NCBI GenBank assembly: GCA_031292465.1
Contig: JARLHB010000217.1
Coordinates: forward strand, 1-7,503
DNA: 7,503 bases
Reading direction: 5' to 3'
Origin: Ignavibacteriaceae bacterium
GTDB taxonomy: Bacteria > Bacteroidota > Ignavibacteria > Ignavibacteriales > Ignavibacteriaceae
The position numbers and the translations under genes were made by a program. Numbering within the stretch: position 1 is the stretch's first letter; the number at the start of each line of letters is the position of its first letter. Below the pieces are notes generated by a model. It was not told the origin of the DNA, ran no database searches, and worked only from the letters and a program-made list of their open reading frames with translations. Positions 5,434 to 7,503 of this stretch are shown here, in pieces.

Positions 5434-6660
5434 ATGAAAAAGAGAATAGTTATTATTTCTTCGATAATCATTGTAATAATTCTTGCAGTTTATTTAATAT
5501 TCTTTCGCGGAAGCAATGGAAAAGTAAGCTATACATATTCCGCAATAACAAGAGGGAATCTAAATGTTCTAATTACAAGTTCCGGTACACTTGAAGCTAC
5601 ATCAACAGTTGATGTGGGAACCCAGGTATCCGGTAAGATTTCAAAACTTCTGGTTGATTTCAATAGTGAAGTAAAAAGGGGACAGCTGCTTGCAGTGCTT
5701 GATACTGTAACCTTAGCAGCAGAAGTCAGGGATGCACAGGCAAATCTTTCAAAAGCGAAAGCAGAATATAATCAGAAAGTTGCAATACATGAGCGTAATA
5801 AGAAATTATTTGCAAAGAATTTTATTTCGGAACTTGATTTTATACAGTCTAAGACCGATGTGGAATCTACACTGGCAACATTAAACTCGGCAGAGTCTGC
5901 ACTTGAAAAAGCGAAAACAAATCTTGGCTATGCATATATATATGCGCCTATCTCCGGTAAAATAATAAGCAGAAGTGTGGAAGTTGGCCAGACAGTTGCA
6001 GCAAGTCTGTCAACCCCGACTCTTTTTGTTATTGCCGAAGACCTTTCATCTATGAGAATACTTGCAAGTGTTGATGAAAGCGATATAGGGCAGGTAAAGG
6101 AAGGGCAGAAAGTAAAATTTACCGTTCAGACTTATTCCGATAAAACTTTTGAGGGAGTGGTTACACAAATACGACTTCAGGCTTCCACTACTTCTAATGT
6201 TGTTAATTATACTGTTGTTGTACATGCGGATAATAAGGACCACTATTTACTTCCGGGAATGACTGCAACTGTAGATTTTTATGTAGACAACCGGGAAAAT
6301 GTTCTTCTTGTTCCTAATACAGCATTAAGGTTTGAACCATCAGATGATTTGATGAAAGAAGTCGGTAAAAATATGAAGGCGAGTATGGCAGGTATGCCAA
6401 AAAATATGCCCAAACCGCCTGCAGTTAATGGCAATAGCGGTACAAACAATATGGAGAAGGTATATTTTGTTGACGGTGACGGTAAAATAAAAATAATGCC
6501 CGTTCAAATAGGCTTAACTGATGGTAAAAATACTGAAATAGTTTCCAGTCCAGGATTAAAAGAAGGCCTGAAGATTATTACCGGAAGCCAGGATAATTCT
6601 ACTGCAACAGCAAAGAAATCCAGTACATTGACCCAACAGGGCCCGCCACCAATGATGTAA
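5434..6660 (+). CDS. Periplasmic adaptor (membrane fusion protein) of a MacAB/RND-type efflux pump
   Basis: A 408-residue HlyD/MacA-type adaptor that would bridge an inner-membrane transporter and an outer-membrane channel. An N-terminal membrane anchor (5-24) is followed by the first lipoyl half (about 57-93, VDVGTQVSGKISKLLVDFN), an alpha-hairpin (about 94-163, with QANLSKAKAEYNQK and SALEKAKTNLGYA), and the second lipoyl half (about 166-203, YAPISGKIISRSVEVGQTV). A beta-barrel (about 205-290) and membrane-proximal domain (about 291-385) complete it. Residues about 302-340 are an insert rich in Met, Lys and Pro (Met307, 314, 318, 321, 325, 340), and the tail ends GPPPMM. AGGA at 5423-5426 is seven bases from the ATG. 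The MacB-type ATPase follows after 24 bases, so this is MacA-like rather than an RND partner. An ECF-type promoter lies directly upstream. The exported substrate is not readable from sequence. Confidence 0.9.
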   Translation: MKKRIVIISSIIIVIILAVYLIFFRGSNGKVSYTYSAITRGNLNVLITSSGTLEATSTVDVGTQVSGKISKLLVDFNSEVKRGQLLAVLDTVTLAAEVRDAQANLSKAKAEYNQKVAIHERNKKLFAKNFISELDFIQSKTDVESTLATLNSAESALEKAKTNLGYAYIYAPISGKIISRSVEVGQTVAASLSTPTLFVIAEDLSSMRILASVDESDIGQVKEGQKVKFTVQTYSDKTFEGVVTQIRLQASTTSNVVNYTVVVHADNKDHYLLPGMTATVDFYVDNRENVLLVPNTALRFEPSDDLMKEVGKNMKASMAGMPKNMPKPPAVNGNSGTNNMEKVYFVDGDGKIKIMPVQIGLTDGKNTEIVSSPGLKEGLKIITGSQDNSTATAKKSSTLTQQGPPPMM

Positions 6661-6673
6661 AATATTTTTTAAT

Positions 6674-6677
6674 GGAG
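6674..6677 (+). promoter_or_regulatory. Ribosome-binding site for the GTG-started ATPase gene
   Basis: GGAG lies seven bases before GTG 6685-6687. It supports the non-ATG start; the next in-frame Met is residue 41, too late because it would remove the first strands of the ATPase fold. Confidence 0.6.
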
Positions 6678-6684
6678 AAAAGCA

Positions 6685-7437
6685 GTGGATAATAGTATAA
6701 TTAAGACAATAAACCTTACTAAAACATATAAAGTTGGCGAAATTGATGTACCGGCATTAAAGTCTGTAAATCTTAACATAAATAAAGGTGAGTTTACCGC
6801 AATAATGGGCGCTTCCGGTTCCGGCAAATCTACACTTATGAACTTATTGGGATGCCTTGATATGCCGACTTCAGGAGAATTCTATTTAGACGGTGTAAAT
6901 ACAAGCAGGCTTACTAAAAATGAATATGCAAGTATCAGGAATCAAAGGATTGGATTTGTATTTCAGGGATTTAACCTGCTATCCAGAACTACAGCAGTTG
7001 AGAATGTGGAAATGCCGCTTATGTATGACAGGTCCAATATTATTAAAGACCATAGGGCAGCAGCAGTAAAAGCATTGGAAAGAGTGGGCCTTGCAGACCG
7101 AATGCATCATATACCAAGCCAGTTATCAGGCGGACAGCAGCAAAGAGTTGCAATTGCAAGAGCACTTGTAAATAATCCGGCTATAATTCTTGCAGATGAG
7201 CCGACCGGAAATTTAGACAGCCGAACATCAGTTGAGGTTTTTGCGCTCTTCCAGGAACTGAATGATGAAGGAATTACGATTGTGATGGTTACGCATGAAA
7301 GAGACTTTGCCGCTTTTGCAAAAAGAATAATTGAAATGCGCGACGGTGTAGTTGTTAAAGACTTTATCATAAAAGACAGGCTGAATGCAAAAGAAGAATT
7401 ACTAAAAATGTCTACCGAAACTGTGGTGCATGAATAA
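6685..7437 (+). CDS. ABC transporter ATPase, MacB/LolD-type
   Basis: A 250-residue nucleotide-binding protein with every expected motif: Walker A GASGSGKST (42-50), Q-loop FVFQ (Gln94), signature LSGGQQQRVAIARAL (147-161), Walker B IILADEP (167-173, catalytic Glu172) followed by TGNLDSRTS, and the switch histidine in MVTHE (His204). The pattern MNLLGCLDMPTSGE and the TGNLD D-loop are typical of the LolD/MacB/FtsE branch, whose ATPases drive mechanotransmission pumps that export from the periplasm or extract lipoproteins. It would dimerise and pair with the permease whose start follows 14 bases later. The ATPase is a stand-alone protein, unlike E. coli MacB where it is fused to the permease. 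It begins with GTG, and codon use is like its neighbours. An adaptor gene upstream makes a MacAB-type exporter more likely than a Lol system. Confidence 0.93.
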   Translation: MDNSIIKTINLTKTYKVGEIDVPALKSVNLNINKGEFTAIMGASGSGKSTLMNLLGCLDMPTSGEFYLDGVNTSRLTKNEYASIRNQRIGFVFQGFNLLSRTTAVENVEMPLMYDRSNIIKDHRAAAVKALERVGLADRMHHIPSQLSGGQQQRVAIARALVNNPAIILADEPTGNLDSRTSVEVFALFQELNDEGITIVMVTHERDFAAFAKRIIEMRDGVVVKDFIIKDRLNAKEELLKMSTETVVHE

Positions 7438-7438
7438 A

Positions 7439-7442
7439 AGGA
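7439..7442 (+). promoter_or_regulatory. Ribosome-binding site of the truncated downstream gene
   Basis: AGGA lies immediately after the ATPase stop and nine bases before ATG 7452. It supports a real third operon gene. Confidence 0.5.
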
Positions 7443-7451
7443 ATTAGAAAC

Positions 7452-7503
7452 ATGAAAATAAAAGTAATATTAAAAGCAGCTATTCAAAGTATTATGAAGT
7501 CCA
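7452..7503 (+). CDS. Start of probable MacB-type permease (3' part outside window)
   Basis: Seventeen complete codons are visible, MKIKVILKAAIQSIMKS, cut off by the window edge. An amphipathic, basic N-terminal helix with A-x-x-S/A-[IL]-x-x followed by K/N is how MacB/FtsX-type permeases begin just before their first transmembrane helix. Its position, 14 bases after a stand-alone MacB-type ATPase and in an operon with a MacA-like adaptor, makes this the expected partner. The peptide is too short to prove the family, so the call rests mainly on context. Confidence 0.6.
   Translation, partial: MKIKVILKAAIQSIMKS

Noticed and set aside
5829..5852. GGAACTT followed by GTCTAA inside the adaptor gene, a possible internal ECF promoter
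   Set aside because: The spacer is only 11 bases instead of 16, and it lies within the conserved alpha-hairpin coding region with no gene start after it.

Overview
The window comes from an AT-rich bacterial chromosome. I infer a member of the Bacteroidota / Ignavibacteriota / Chlorobiota group, from the low G+C, the family types and the Sec-exported polysaccharide hydrolases, but no phylogenetic marker gene is present, so this is inference only.

Layout: (i) 1-190 is the 3' end of a CBS-domain protein, probably the regulatory tail of a ClC-type chloride channel. (ii) 191-551 is a gene-poor spacer with several small inverted repeats. (iii) 552-3815 holds two co-directional genes for exported polysaccharide-active proteins: a GH28 (polygalacturonase-like) beta-helix protein and a GH99/GH71-like barrel protein with a C-terminal CBM9/DOMON-like domain. 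Both show departures from the textbook catalytic motifs. (iv) 3841-5230, minus strand, is a tightly packed three-gene cassette with two ATGA overlaps: ECF sigma factor, a single-pass anti-sigma-like protein and a membrane-anchored Spy/CpxP-like protein. (v) 5434 to the right edge, plus strand, is an efflux operon: a MacA/HlyD-type periplasmic adaptor, a MacB/LolD-type ATPase, and the first 17 codons of what is probably the MacB-type permease.

The most informative signal lies in the spacer between (iv) and (v). The divergent units carry near-identical promoters of ECF architecture: TGGAATAAA, ten variable bases, then GTATTGTCTAAT, which can be read as GGAATAA-N16-GTCTAA. One faces the sigma gene and the other the efflux operon. 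The simplest reading is that the sigma factor activates its own cassette and the export pump, with the anti-sigma-like and Spy-like proteins as the envelope-sensing arm. The sigma-side -10 overlaps the upstream ATG (5246-5248), so translation probably begins at a TTG at 5228-5230 behind an AAAAGG ribosome-binding site.

The hydrolase pair (iii) and the stress/efflux module (iv-v) converge with only 25 bases between them and look functionally unrelated.
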